The notes under the pieces were generated by a model, which made no database searches, was not told where the DNA came from, and saw nothing but the letters and a program-made list of their open reading frames with translations. 64,000 bases of DNA, from NCBI RefSeq assembly GCF_048544455.1, contig NC_133536.1:193877325-193941324 (forward strand), given 5' to 3'. Made by a program: the position numbers and the translations under genes. Positions 46,567-58,365 of this stretch are shown in pieces. The stretch comes from Silene latifolia. Its lineage: Eukaryota > Streptophyta > Magnoliopsida > Caryophyllales > Caryophyllaceae. The stretch's first letter is position 1. Each line of letters starts with the position of its first letter.

Positions 46567-46798
46567 AGAGCAAGGTGGCTAATCAACCTTTAGGAGGGGT
46601 ACACTAGAGCATTTGGAGTTCAGTAGTTGACGCTAGGACACGACCTTCACTTGTGGTTTTCATTGTGCGAAAAAACTCGTTATTTGCTAGTTATGATTAA
46701 CGAGTATTATGGAATAGAGTAAAATGACTCATTTCATCATTCATTGCCTTTCTCTACCCCATTTTCTGGGGGAACATCTTATCATAACCAAAAAAAAA

Positions 46799-47240
46799 GG
46801 GATATTCTCTCGTGTACCCCTCAACTTTTTCATTTTCTATGATATACCCCTCTTTTAATGCAAAAAAACTTTGACCGTCAATAACTCTTGGCTACAAGTT
46901 CAGAATACGATAAATTTTTTTTCCAAATTGACCGTCTTTAAGAGGTCTTCCGTTTGAAAAAAAATTCACCGACGTCTCAACTCGTAATCGGGAATTATGG
47001 TCGGTCAAAGTTTATTCGTTAAAAAATGTTTGACCAACCATAACTACCGGCTACGAGTTCAAAAAGCGGTGAATTTTTTTTTAAATTGAAGGCCTTGACG
47101 AGATAATTGGTTTGAATAAAAAAAATTACCGTTTTCTGAACTCGTAATAGAGAATTATTGTCGGTCAAAGTTTTTTGTGAAAAACGAGAGGTACACCATA
47201 GAAAACGAAAAAGTTTCAGGGGTACACGAGAGAATATCCC
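46799..47240. mobile_element. Long-TIR MITE, probably MULE-like
   Basis: Both ends read GGGATATTCTCTCGTGTACC inward, with similarity continuing for about 55 bp. The middle has repeated phrases about TTTGACCGTCAATAACT. The duplication is hard to judge because the flanks are A-rich and (AAC)-rich. It lies exactly against the 3' tail of the RTE LINE. A small 80-codon frame inside is not credible. Confidence 0.7.
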
Positions 47241-50200
47241 AACAACAACAAACAACAACATCAGAGCCTTAATCCCAAAATGATTTGGGGTCGGCTGACA
47301 TGAATCATCTTTTCGAACCGTCCATGGGTGAACGCACGCCTCAAAATGCGAATAAAAAAAGGGAAGATGAAAAACAAAAAGGAAGAACGAAAATGTAATG
47401 GAAAGTCAAGGTAAACTTAGAGGTTTTAAAATCGAATTCCGTCTTTCTTTTATAAAAACTTAAAATTTAAATCGAGAGAAAAGATTAAAACGATTATTAA
47501 AAATCGAAATAGAGTTAAGGCTCCGGAATGAACCAGGTAAAATCTATAAGCAAGTGGTTGGTGAAAAAGTGTAATAAAGGAGAGAAAAATAAATAATTTA
47601 ATTTTTTTAAATTAAATAGAAAACATTAAATCTGTCAAAAAAAAAATCAAATACTAAAAATCCACATGTATCCTTTCCCTCCATTGTGCCCTCTCCGTCA
47701 CCATACTCTCCTTAAGCCCCAGAACTCTCATATCGTGCTCTATCACTCTCAACCATGTCTGTCTCGGTCTTCCTCTCGCCTCTAGGGACCTTTTTCTCGT
47801 TCTCCAAGTCTCCACCTCCTAACCAAAAGTGCGTCCATAGGTCTCCTTCTCACATGGCCAAACCATCTTAGTCTGTTTTCCATCATCTTGTCCTCTATTG
47901 GCGCCACTTTTACCTTTTCCCTAATCACCTCATTCCTTAACCGATCTTGCCTTGTATGTCCGCACATCCACCTCAACATGCGCATCTCCACCACACTCAT
48001 CTTTTGAATGTGACAATGCTTCACGGCCCAACACTCGGAGCCGTAAAGTAGGGCAGGCCTAATTGCCGTGCGATAAAATTTTCCCTTTAATCTTTGGGGC
48101 ATATCTTTATCGCATAGAAACTCTGAAGCACTTTTCCATTTCAACCATCCTGCTTTAATTCTGTGAGCCACATCTCCGTCTAACTCCCCATCTTTTTGAA
48201 TAATAGATCCTAGATATCTAAAGAAATCCGAACCCTCAACGACATTCCCATCGAAAAAAATACTCCCCGCCTCTGTCGATCTCAACCCCGCCACCTTAGT
48301 GAACTGACACCTCAAATACTTAGTCTTACTCCTGCTCAGCCTGAACCCACGAGTCTCTAGAGTCTGCCTCCACAATTCCAACTTTCTCTCCACCCCCTCT
48401 TTTGTCTCATCAATCAACACAATATCATCAGCAAACATCATACACCAAGGGATGTCGTCCTGAATATCCCTTGTCAACTCATCCATAACTATAGCAAAGA
48501 GAAAAGGACTAATTGCGGAACCTTGATGCACCCCGATGGTAATAGGAAATTCTTCCGTTCTCCCAACATTAGTGCGAACACTTGCACTAGCTCCCTCATA
48601 CATGTCCTTTATGAGGTCAATATATTTTCGCGACACACCCTTTCTCGCCAAAGCCCACCAAAGTACTTCTCTTGGTACCCTATCATATGCCTTTTCCAAG
48701 TCAATAAAAACCATATGTAAGTCCTTTTTCTTGTCCCAATGGTATTCCATCAACTGTCTCATGATAAAAATCGCATCCATAGTCGATCTCCCGGGCATAA
48801 ATCCAAATTGGTTTTCTGAGATGTCTACACATCTCCTAAGCCTTTGCTCGATAACCCGCTCCCATAACTTCATCGTATGACTCATAAGCTTAATTCCCCG
48901 ATAATTGGAACACTCTTGGACATCATCTTTGTTCTTGTACAAAGGAACAAGAGTGCTTCTCCTCCAAGCCGATGGCATCTTGTTGCTCCTCCAAATCTTG
49001 TTGAAGAGCATGGTTACCCATTCGATCCCTTTCTCCCCGAAGCACCTCTAGACTTCTATGGGTATACCATCCAGTCCCTCTGCTTTCTTTGACCCCATCT
49101 TCCTTAACGCCTTTCTAACTTCACTCTTTTGTATTCTACGCACAAATTCCCGATTCACCATGCTTGGTGTTACCTCTACATCCCCAAAACCTTGTTCCTG
49201 ATGTCCATTGAATAAATTATCAAAGTAAGAACTCCATCTAGCCTTTATTTCGTTATCCTGAACGAGAACCTTGTCGTCCATATCTTTCACACACCTAACT
49301 CTCCCAATATCTCTCGTCTTTCGGTCCCTTATGCGAGCCAATTTATAGATATCCTTCTCTCCTTCTCTCGTGTCCAACCTGGCATACACTTCTTGGTTAA
49401 CTTTTGCCCTCGCATCCCGTACGGCCTTTTTAGCGGCTCGTCTAGCTTCCTTGTACTTTTCAAAGTTCTCATCACTCATGCATTTCCCCAGAACCTTGTA
49501 GCATTCACGTTTAGTCTTTATCGCTTGTCTCACCACATCATTCCACCAAGATGTGTCCTTACTTGATGGTCTATTCCCTTTAGATTCCCCTAACACCTCC
49601 CTCGCCAAATCCTTTACAACATGCTCCAATTTATCCCACGTTGCATCAATATCTTTTTCCTCGCAATCCGACCAAATATCGCTCCTTCCAACCTTATCCA
49701 AAAACGCTTGTTGGTTTCCCCCTTGTAGCTTCCACCACTTGATCCGTGCCTCACCGATTATCTTTCTCTTCCTCAAGTCTCTCTTACCCCGAAAATCAAG
49801 AACCACTAGTCTATGTTGTGTTGCGGCACTTTCCCCGGGTATGACCTTGCAATCGGTGTACTCTTTCCTCCACACATTCCTTACCAAAAGAAAGTCAATC
49901 TGACTAGCATTACCTCCACTTCTATAAGTCACCAAATGAGAATGTCTTTTCTCGAACCAAGTGTTCATTACACCCAAGTCATATGCCAAAGCAAAATCCA
50001 ATATGTCACTTCCTGCTTCATTTCTCTCCCCGAACCCAAAACCCCCATGAATTTCTCAAAGCCAACTCGACTAGTACCCACATGCCCATTGAGGTCACCA
50101 CCAATGATCAATTTCTCTTCAATAGGGACTCGTTCTACAACCTCTTCCAAATCTTCCCAGAAGGCTCGTCGAAAAGAAGCATCCAAACCTACTTGAGGTG

Positions 50201-50793
50201 CGTAAGCACTTATAACCGTCACCACCTCATCCCCGACTACAAGCTTAATGCTCATAATCCTATCACTCTTTCTCGATACTTCTACCACATCATCAATGTA
50301 ATCTTTATCAATGACAATACCCACTCCATTACGACTTTTGTCTTTACCCGTGTACCAAAGCTTATAACCCCAAGGCGCTATCACCCTTGCTTTATCTCCG
50401 ACCCACTTTGTCTCTTGTAGACACATTATATGCACTCTCCTCCTTTTCATAACCTCCCCTACCTCAGCTAATCTCCCTGTCAAAGAGCCAACATTCCAAG
50501 TACCAAAACGTAACCTACTACCCTTCCTAAAGTCATGTCCTGATTTCTTTACCCGCTCTTGACCTTGCTTCCTAGATCCAAACCTATTTGACACCACACC
50601 CATACTTCGAGGTGGCGCGCCGCTTTTGGGCGACGACCTAACAACCCTTGCATATTTTTCACTACACCCGGGTCTAGAAGATGTAGCGCACCCTTGCCTA
50701 TTGGACACCACCCCCAGATATAAAGATGGCGCGTCGCTTCCGGGCGACGACCTAGCAACCCTCACATACTTTTCACTACACCCGGGTCTAAGA
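47241..50793 (-). mobile_element. RTE-clade LINE (non-LTR retrotransposon)
   Basis: It reads on the minus strand: 5' region with a repeated segment, endonuclease, reverse transcriptase, then a 3' end reading ...CATTTTGGGATTAAGGCTC and a (GTT)n-type tail (AACAACAAC on the plus strand, 47241-47260). A TTG-rich tail and one ORF with endonuclease then reverse transcriptase fit the RTE clade. Plant proteins of this kind are often mislabelled 'craniofacial development protein 2-like'. The 5' end is approximate and no duplication was identified. Confidence 0.85.
47782..50765 (-). pseudogene. RTE endonuclease-reverse transcriptase, two breaks
   Basis: The N-terminus carries two similar segments (RVARSSPGSDAP...LGVVSNR and RVVRSSPKSGAP...MGVVSNR). 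The endonuclease follows: LRFGTWNVGSLTG, CLQETKWVG, ISAYAPQVGLD, IIGGDLNGHVG. A frameshift at about 50000-50030 precedes DFALAYDLGVMNTWFEKR. A TAG at 49048-49050 interrupts PIEV-CFGEKGIEW where the family normally has Trp. Reverse transcriptase motifs follow: CSNYRGIKLMSH, FGFMPGRSTMDAIF, DLEKAYDRVPR, GVHQGSAISPFLF and the catalytic MFADDIVLI. It ends with the usual LRWFGHVRRRP region. Inactive copy, but only two lesions are visible, so fairly young. Confidence 0.88.
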
Positions 50794-51219
50794 AGTGCCC
50801 CAAAAAAAAAAGATCAGACAGCATATACTGATATACGTCACCTCTTTTATTTTTCCATGAAACAAATGGATAACGTCTTGAGAGAGAGTATATTTCGATG
50901 TTTGTAGGTGCGTATGATGAACGATCAATGAATATACTTGTGACATAACACACTGATGAATACACGGTTTTCAACGACGCCTCACTGAAAACCAAGTATA
51001 CCAGAGAAGATTGCAAGTTACTCCTTGTCATATTGTATTTGCCTTTACCAGTTAGAGATGTTATCGTCAATCTTCAATCTCCCTCAAATATGAGGAAATA
51101 AATGTGTATATTTTTCCGCTATACATCTTAACATCTCTTAAACTGATCATGTTGTATCGATCCAAGTATGGTTTTACAGACAAAGCAAATACATCACAGA
51201 TAAAGCACAAAATACTAAT
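50794..51219. other. Intergenic / 3' flank of the BRCT-RING gene
   Basis: No gene. This probably includes the 3' UTR of the gene that ends at 51220. I did not identify a convincing poly(A) signal. Confidence 0.5.
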
Positions 51220-54200
51220 CTAGTAGTGATAAAAAAGGCGGCGATCTCTGCAACCAATGCATGTCCAAGGAAATAGAGGAGGATCGAGACAGTAAGAATG
51301 GATGCAGCTAGTCTGGCATATTTGACAGTATCTTAAAAGCTCAGCCGGATATGGGCTCTGACAATGACAGCATGCAGAAGGGAGCAGGATCTGTAACACC
51401 AAGAAACATACTGTAAGACACACAGCAAACTATGATCGGTAAGGAAAGAGGAATAATATAACCATGAATTTGTCGAAGGTAGTACTCATGAACTAGGTTA
51501 AAAGAACCATCAACAGTAAAACTCTCCGTTTGTCTTACGGCCTCTAATCCACAGAAAAGAAAGACAAATTTGTGAGCATGGACCACCTAAGTGGGCTAGT
51601 CATATTGAGGAATGGACCAACACATTTCATCCTAGATGTTACGAAAGAATATGCAATACCTAAACGCCTAGCTTTAAGTAATTTCACACAACTGGCCAAA
51701 AAGGCACAAAACAGTACTAGTTCCGTTAAGAAATGGTTAAAGAGCGAACGATCACCTGAGTGTTTGAACGAATGGCTCTAGCCTCTGGGACAATGAATAT
51801 GTCCTCTGATGATGCCCAAGGAACTGTTTGTGAGTAAATCTTCTGGTCTAGAGAAGCTGTTGCATCTACTCTAGTAATGCTGGCAAAATTTGCTTTGCAT
51901 AAGGGGCATGTGGTTTCCTTACGATTTGAAGCCTATATAGAAGAATTGAAGGATCATTAGAATATACAGAGAAATATGACACAAGTTTGACATGATTAAG
52001 TGGCAAGCAAATGGTCAATTACATTTATCACATTACAGGCCAGAGATTCTGGAGAGAATACGTACTCAGAAAGAAAATACTACTCAAAAAGTATGAGATG
52101 GTGACTAGGTGAGTATGCAGTTACTACGATAATCATCCTAGGTTAACTTTTCGGTTTCAAACAAGGAGAAATATTTGATGCTTATTGCGAGTTTCCATTT
52201 CCACACAACCAAAAACTCACTATTATTAAGGTACATTTTTTTTTATTGTGACCCGACGACATCTTCCACTATGGGTTGAAAGATTCTGTTTGATGATTCA
52301 GGGAAAAGGAAGTGTCCTACTCAAAAATCACATTACAAAGAAAAAATCAACTTATGAGTCATGCATACCATGTGATCAGCCCACTCCTGGATACATGAGA
52401 AGCAAAAGCGATGTCCACATGGCAAAACGCCTCTAGTGGAACTATGTTCTGTCCAGCATATTACACATGAAAGCTCCACCGATTTCTGAAGTCCAGCGAA
52501 ATTGTCAGCTCGGTCCTTGCCTTCATCTTGCCCTTCCAACTTTTGAAAGGTAGAACTAATCTCCTGCAGGTTCCTCACATCAGCATCTTCTTTGTCAACG
52601 CTTTGAACGCTTGTGTTTCCAAGCTGAACGATATCATTCATATGGTTCATTTTATGTTTGCTTTGCAAATCAGTACTCTTGGTAGCTAAACTTGTGGTAC
52701 CAATTTCGGTTTTATTTTTGACAAGTCGCCGACTTCTACTTGAAGAGCCACAGATGTCTGTCCCCATGCTTATATCAGCATTCCTTCTTCTCTGCTTGTT
52801 AGAGCAACTTGGCAATGTATCTTCGCTCTACTCATAAATTAACAGCAAAGAAAAAAAGATAAGGTTCAGAAGAATTTTACTCTAATCTCAAAATCTACTA
52901 CTTAAGAAGGGCTTATCATTTCAAACAGAAATCAAGCTAATTTGTCTTGCGTACGTACCTCAAACATGTCATCTATATGTAGCACAACCCCATAATCAGA
53001 CCCTATGTTGTTTATCTTTGCTTGCCAATCACCTCTAGAAGTATCCTTGATTACTTTTCTCTTAGACTTTTGTCTGCTACTTGTTTTACTTCCAGATTTG
53101 GGAAACAAGTTCTGAAATTAGCAATGTAAATCACTAAAACGCGGAAAAAAAAAAGTAGATAGCACAAGCAGAGGAATAAAACCACTAAATTGGTGCAAGA
53201 TTATAGGATCTAGCATGTATCCTCTAGACTTCAATCATACATGAAAATAATTGACAAGTCATAAGCTATTATTCTATTACCTCATCCAACAGCAACTCAT
53301 CGTAACAGTCATCATTTTCAATTTCATCAGAATCCAGATCAATCACATTTCTGATGCCATCATATATGTTCCTTTGATTCGAAAGAAGCTTATTTTCCTT
53401 TAGAACGGGTGCTTGCTTCATGACAACTGAGATCTCGGACGTTAGGGAACCTGCATCTTGGCCACTACAAACGACAAAAGGGAGACATATCTAGTGAAAG
53501 ACTAGAACGACGAGTCAACTCTAGACAACAGCATAGACCAACATGCACAAAAGATCATGACAAGTTCATGCTAATAGCTAATGTTTGGCATTACTGTTTA
53601 TTATAAAACATATAAAAAATTCACAGAAAGATGTAACCGTCAATCAAATTAGCTAAAACTCCGAAGTTTCCTCACCTTACTAGAGTATAAGGATGTTCTG
53701 GAATGTGCTTCCCTTGCTTCATGCAATCTTCAAGCCATTGATGATTAACAACTATTGTTCCGATTTTCTTGGCAAGTTCATACTTTTCTCCGTTAAATTT
53801 CCAACAAACCTGTTGATAACATAACTTTCTACATCACTTAAACGCAAAATTCTGAAACAATCCAAAAAAGTAGATTGAAAGAGTAAATGCATATGTAACA
53901 ACTCCCTCCACTGAAACAACAGACACCGCGAAGAGAGTCCTGTAAACACTACACTCTCCGTCTCAATCATTTGTTTACCTTTGATTAAAATACCCCTCAC
54001 AAGACGAAGGAGTATAAATTTTGCACATCCAACATAGCAAGAATTTGTCATTGTTAAATGAAGGAATGTAATCACATACGACAATTAACTCGACAATTCA
54101 GAAGAATATTGAAATTAAAAAATTGGAAACCCTAATTAAGAAATTGAAAGGGATGATACTGACCAAATGAGTGGTAGATTTGGACATTTTACCAACATAA

Positions 54201-54298
54201 TTAGCGCCAACGGCGGTAATTAACTGAATGAGCTTCAATCGCTGAGAACCATGATAACCGCTTACAGTTGCAACAATTGCCTCCATTCCGTCCACCAT
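51220..54298 (-). CDS. BRCT and RING-finger protein (At1g67180-like), 7 exons
   Basis: Exons (minus strand): 54298-54164, 53809-53676, 53464-53281, 53111-52959, 52827-52369, 51932-51756, 51390-51220. All introns are GT-AG and the phases sum to 471 codons with one final stop. Residues 5-95 form a BRCT domain ([13 protein letters not shown], then [12 protein letters not shown], then [12 protein letters not shown]). The middle is acidic and low-complexity. A RING finger spans the exon 5-6 junction: [17 protein letters not shown], then [12 protein letters not shown], then CPLC. The C-terminus has Cys-rich CCHC...CQICQ...HSYCLDPPL...WTCIGC, PHD-like. BRCT plus RING suggests a nuclear ubiquitin ligase in DNA-damage signalling; that role is inferred. 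The start could be M1 or M5. The gene appears intact. Confidence 0.85.
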
Positions 54299-54668
54299 TT
54301 CCGCAATACAACAACCCTAAAAATGCTAAAATTTCATAGATAATAAAACAAATTCAACAATCAGCTAAGCAGGTAGAGCAGTATAATTAGATAGAGACTG
54401 AAAGCGATTGAATGAAGAAACGAAACCCTACCTGGGAATTGCAATTTGATTTGAATTGAGTTGATTGATTATTCGGCGATTACTGAGAGGTGTATCGGGT
54501 GGAGTATGTGGTTAACTCTGCCTTGCCGGGAACTTCACTTTTGGGAGATTTTTGAATTAAGGTCTTACACTCTTACACCGTAGGACTCGATGGGTCGGTG
54601 AAACGGGTTAGTGGTTCAGTCATGTTACAAGTCGGGTTTCAGTGGGTAACCGTTTTATGGTTAGGTTT
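54299..54668 (-). promoter_or_regulatory. 5' UTR with probable intron, and promoter of the BRCT-RING gene
   Basis: On the minus strand a donor-like CCCAGGTAGGG (near 54432) and an acceptor-like TTTTTAGGGTTG (near 54316), just before the start codon, suggest a 5' UTR intron of about 115 bp. The hAT-type MITE at 54669 lies about 370 bp upstream of the start codon, so it may overlap the promoter. Confidence 0.45.
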
Positions 54669-55136
54669 AGGGGTGTTGTTAACGAGCCGAGTCGAGCCCG
54701 AGGCTGGCCTTGCTCGGCTTGTGGTCAAGAATCAAAACTCGAACTCGAGCCGATCTCAAGTTTAGCCGAGCTTGAAAAAAATGTGGTCGTTATAAAGCTT
54801 GCGAGCTTTAACGATAGCTCGAGCCTATATAAAATTCGTTACTTTTATTTTTTTTTCGATATTTTCAATAACAAGGCTCGAAGATTATATGTAAAAATAT
54901 TTGGCAAATCTGCGAGAGATTTGATACCTGTGATATAAAAATATAATCATGATAAAATATTTTTATAAAATATCTTATGTAATCACACAAGTTCGAGCCG
55001 ATCACGAGCTTTTCGAGTCGAGTCAGCCTTTGCTCGGCTTGACTCGTTAAGCTCTCGAGCCGAGCTCGCACAATCCGAGCTTTGACCGAGCCGATCTCGA
55101 GTAGCTCGCGACTGTCTCGTCTCATTAACACCCCTA
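54669..55136. mobile_element. Non-autonomous hAT element, deleted relative of the one at 30376
   Basis: Ends TAGGGGTGTTGTTAACGAG and CTCATTAACACCCCTA are inverted repeats of the same type as the full hAT element. Subterminal CGAGCCGAGTCGAGC and GCTCGGCTTGACTCG repeats are shared too. 8-bp flanks GTTAGGTT and GTCTAGTT are similar but not identical. 468 bp, no transposase. It could be moved by the transposase at 31184-33303. Confidence 0.8.
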
Positions 55137-55843
55137 GTCTAGTTAACGTCAAAAACGGCTTAAGTTAACACATTTTTGCAATTTTATTTTTCTAATTTAA
55201 ATAGTTTTTTTAGGAAATATCTAGCATTTAACCTCGGTGGTACGAAGACACCTAACTTTGTTTTTTGTCCGAAGGTACCAAAAATTTGAACTTCATTTGA
55301 TAACAACTATCAAGTGCCAATTCCCGTCAAAAATCAAAATATATGGAAAAATTGTGATAATAATTACCATTAATATTTTTGGTATATGATTAATTAAGAG
55401 GTAAATATTGTATAAGACTAAGACCCTGATTTTTTAGACCTATTTTCAGCTCATTTTAATTCATTTCAATTCAGTTCATCATTTCTCTTCCATAAATTAA
55501 CTCTTACTTCAGTTCAATTTCATTAAGTTCAGTTCAGACATTTTCACTCGAAAAGAACAGAGCCTAATTATAGATAGTGATCAATTAATTAGAAGATATT
55601 TTATACTCGGTAGTAGAGTATCACTTGGGCGCGAAAACTAAGTGGAAGAATTTGTAGATTTGTTAATCTTTTAGTAAAAAAAAAGGGGGGATTATTTATG
55701 CATTTTAAATCGACAATTCATTTATTTTTCATGTTTCTCATCATTATATTTTGATTAAATAAATACAAATTAAAATCGTAAGAAGTCACAAAATGAGTAT
55801 TTTAATGAAAATTTTTCTTTTTTCGATAAATTAATGATGTTAT
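55137..55843. other. Intergenic, AT-rich, first copy of a direct repeat
   Basis: No gene. 55180-55345 (TTTAAATAGTTTTTTTAGGA, then GGTGGTACGA, then TATCAAGTG) is repeated in direct orientation, diverged, at 56925-57070. Confidence 0.5.
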
Positions 55844-55987
55844 TGTAACACTCCCTTCTTACCCGGCCAAGGTAATCGGAAGATGTTACCGTCTTGGTTT
55901 CCCTAGGTAGTGAATCAGAATTACAATTAAGTAACTCTTTATATAATTATTAAGTTTAATGAATTACAAATGAATACAAATGTGACC
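55844..55987 (-). repeat. LTR end fragment of the Element A/B family
   Basis: TGTAACACTCCC on the plus strand, followed by the reverse complement of the conserved U5 box (GTTACCGTCTTGGTTTCCC). It is truncated after about 140 bp where an Athila-like LTR begins. Confidence 0.65.
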
Positions 55988-56800
55988 TGATGCGTGCCTT
56001 ATTTATACGTTTTCTCAATCATTTTGCACGCATTTCTATGCATATTAGGTAGCAGCTAGCTACTTTTCTCCCGTGAGTTGGCTACTTTGGGTTATTTTGT
56101 ATTCTATGCAGAAATTGAACCTCAACGTGTGTATACAAGAAAAGAAACTGTTCCCGGAGTTGTATTTTGGACACTAGTAAAGCTGAAACAAGGAAACTAT
56201 CGTCTTGGAGGGCGTGAAGTCGCAAGGAAGCCTATTATGTTGATGCTGAACGTTGTTGTTTGTTCAAAAAAAGTCGATCGACACGTGGCAACTTGTGGAA
56301 TGGTCGATCGACTATTCCAGTTGGTCGATCGACTGTTTTCATATCTGGCGGAATTTTTAAGTTAGATATTTCGGCCTATTGTTACTGGTTGGACAATTTT
56401 AGACTTTGGTTATTTAAGAATAAGTTGTAAAACAATTAGGTAATCTTTTGAATATTGCTGAATTCTTTTGCTACGTTGCTTTTGACTTCAACTCTCAGAT
56501 CTAAACTTTCTAACTTCCCTCTTTTCGATTGGTAATTTAATTAACATTTGTTCTTCATTTAATTATCTCTTTTATTTTTATTAATATATTTTCTCTTTAT
56601 CTCCTTTGTTTTATATTTAATAGTTATTTTCATACCTTCGTCATGTTGAAGTTAATTATTGATACAATCGTTATTGTCTTCATTAGTTTGAACATAAGTA
56701 GCTACTTTCTCTACAAGGATTTAGGGGAGCTATGAATTTATGACGGTTATTAATTCGGTTTTAGAGTGGTCATTTATATTATGCCTTTGTTGGTGATTGT
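55988..56800 (+). repeat. Athila-like LTR fragment related to 599-2116
   Basis: It starts TGATGCGTGCC. Similarity to the first LTR continues through CACGCATTTC, GTCGATCGAC palindromes (about 56270-56335), a TATA-like GGTTATTTAAG and the 'AGTAGCTA...GGATTTAGGGGA' region near 56700. No matching GCATCA end is present, so it is truncated on the right. The open frame at 56078-56365 overlaps the palindromes and is not a gene. Confidence 0.65.
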
Positions 56801-57305
56801 AGCATTTAATCGCGATTAATCAGTTAATGTGCATGGTGCGGCAAGTACAAATAGCGGTGGTCATTTATATTATGCATTTGTTGTTAATTGTAGCATTTAA
56901 GCACATTTTAAAAAAATTACTTTTTAAAATTTTAAATAGTTTTTTTGTTAGGAATGTCTAACATTTAACCGTGGTGGTACGATGGTACCTAACTCTGTAT
57001 TTTATTTGTTAATAAGTATCAAGTGAAGGTTTCCGCCAAAAAAAATCAAAATTCCATCAAATTTGACAAAAGAAAGTAAAAAAACTCGATTGAGCTAATA
57101 GTTGCAATTAAAAAAAATCGATTGAGCTAGTATAGTTTTTAATGAGCTTCACATATGAGCTAGTGATAAAATTCTACTTGAGTAATTGTTTAATAAAATT
57201 GACTTAAGTGGCTTAAATTCAACTGTTGACCCTAGTGACGATTAGGTTTGGTTAATATGGGACTTTCAACCAGAGTGAGAAATCCGGAATCGATTAATAT
57301 ACTTA
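56800..57305. other. Intergenic, second copy of a direct repeat
   Basis: No gene. 56925-57070 repeats 55180-55345. A short phrase (GGTCATTTATATTATGC) is also duplicated locally at about 56769 and 56858. Confidence 0.5.
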
Positions 57306-57500
57306 GGGGGCGTTTGGTTGGGGGTTTATAAGAAAGGGAAGAGAAACAAAGTGTTATTGATTTCCTTTGTTAGTGTTTGTTTGAGACAAGCAAAGGGAAT
57401 AAAATTCCTTTCTTTAACCCCCACCCCACCCCAATTAATCTAATTCCTTACCTCACATCCCCCAATATATGAGATTTAATAACCCTTATTACCCATCAAC

Positions 57501-58057
57501 TAGGTTGCACCAAAACGGACACGGACACGGATACTAATACGACACGGACACGTGACACGGCATCCCATGAAATTTAGGACACGGGACACGTCATTAAAAT
57601 TTAATAAAATATATATTTTATAGTTATATATGTGTGATTTTATTTTTGGAAAATTATTGAATATTAAATTTAAATAAGTGAAAGTAAAACTTACCTTAAT
57701 TATAACTCATTCTCATTTCCAAAACCAAAAACCAACTTATAATCAATCTATTTCGACATCTTATTACTAGTCTAAAGAACGTTATTTGTCTCCAATTCAG
57801 CTTATTTCCCCACCAAATTCAACCATATAACAATTATCGCCATTTACCTTAAATTCAACTTGATTCCGTTTGAAGGTGTGTCCAAATACCATGGATACGG
57901 CTCAAAATACCATGGACACGTGCCCAAATAAAAGATGAAAGTTAGACACGGCTTTACAAGTGTCCGACACGTTTTGACGTGTGTCAGATGAGTGTCGTGT
58001 CTGACACGGGTGTCCGACACGGGAACGCTGATTAGGAGGAGTGTCCGTGCAACCTAG
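57501..58057. mobile_element. GTGTCCGACACG-rich TIR element, copy 1
   Basis: CTAGGTTGCAC and GTGCAACCTAG are perfect inverted ends. CCCATCAAC occurs on both sides (57492-57500, 58058-58066), giving an 8- or 9-bp duplication depending on which base is counted. The interior ends are packed with GGACACGGACACGG and TGTCCGACACG repeats. hAT or MULE cannot be decided. No gene. Confidence 0.75.
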
Positions 58058-58365
58058 CCCATCAACCACTTTATTCACCTACCACCACACCACCACCACC
58101 AGGACGCCATCGCCACCAGTCACCACCACCACCACCACCAGGACATCATCACCACCCCACATAAACCACCACCTGCTCACCAAAACAAACATAACCAACC
58201 AATCTTCTCCCCAAGTACCCTCAAACCGCCGGCATCCCCACAGTCCACCCCACTACCACAGACCGCCGGAACACCACAAGATCCTAGTTTTTCGGGGGTA
58301 GGGGATTTCGAGGGTAGAGGAGGGTGTTTTTAGGGTGAAGAGTGACGGTTGTGGTGTTAAGGTGG

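Noticed and set aside
49553-50420. Plus-strand frames opposite the RTE LINE
   Set aside because: They are shadows of the LINE coding sequence, which explains every motif.
51341-51586. Extra exon of the BRCT-RING gene
   Set aside because: Including it breaks the phase of the last exon. Joining 51756 directly to 51390 keeps the Cys-rich finger in frame.
56078-56365. 95-codon plus-strand frame
   Set aside because: It spans the palindrome cluster of an Athila-like LTR fragment and has no domain.
58041-58301. Thr/His/Pro-rich frame
   Set aside because: It is encoded by a CCACCA-type simple repeat.
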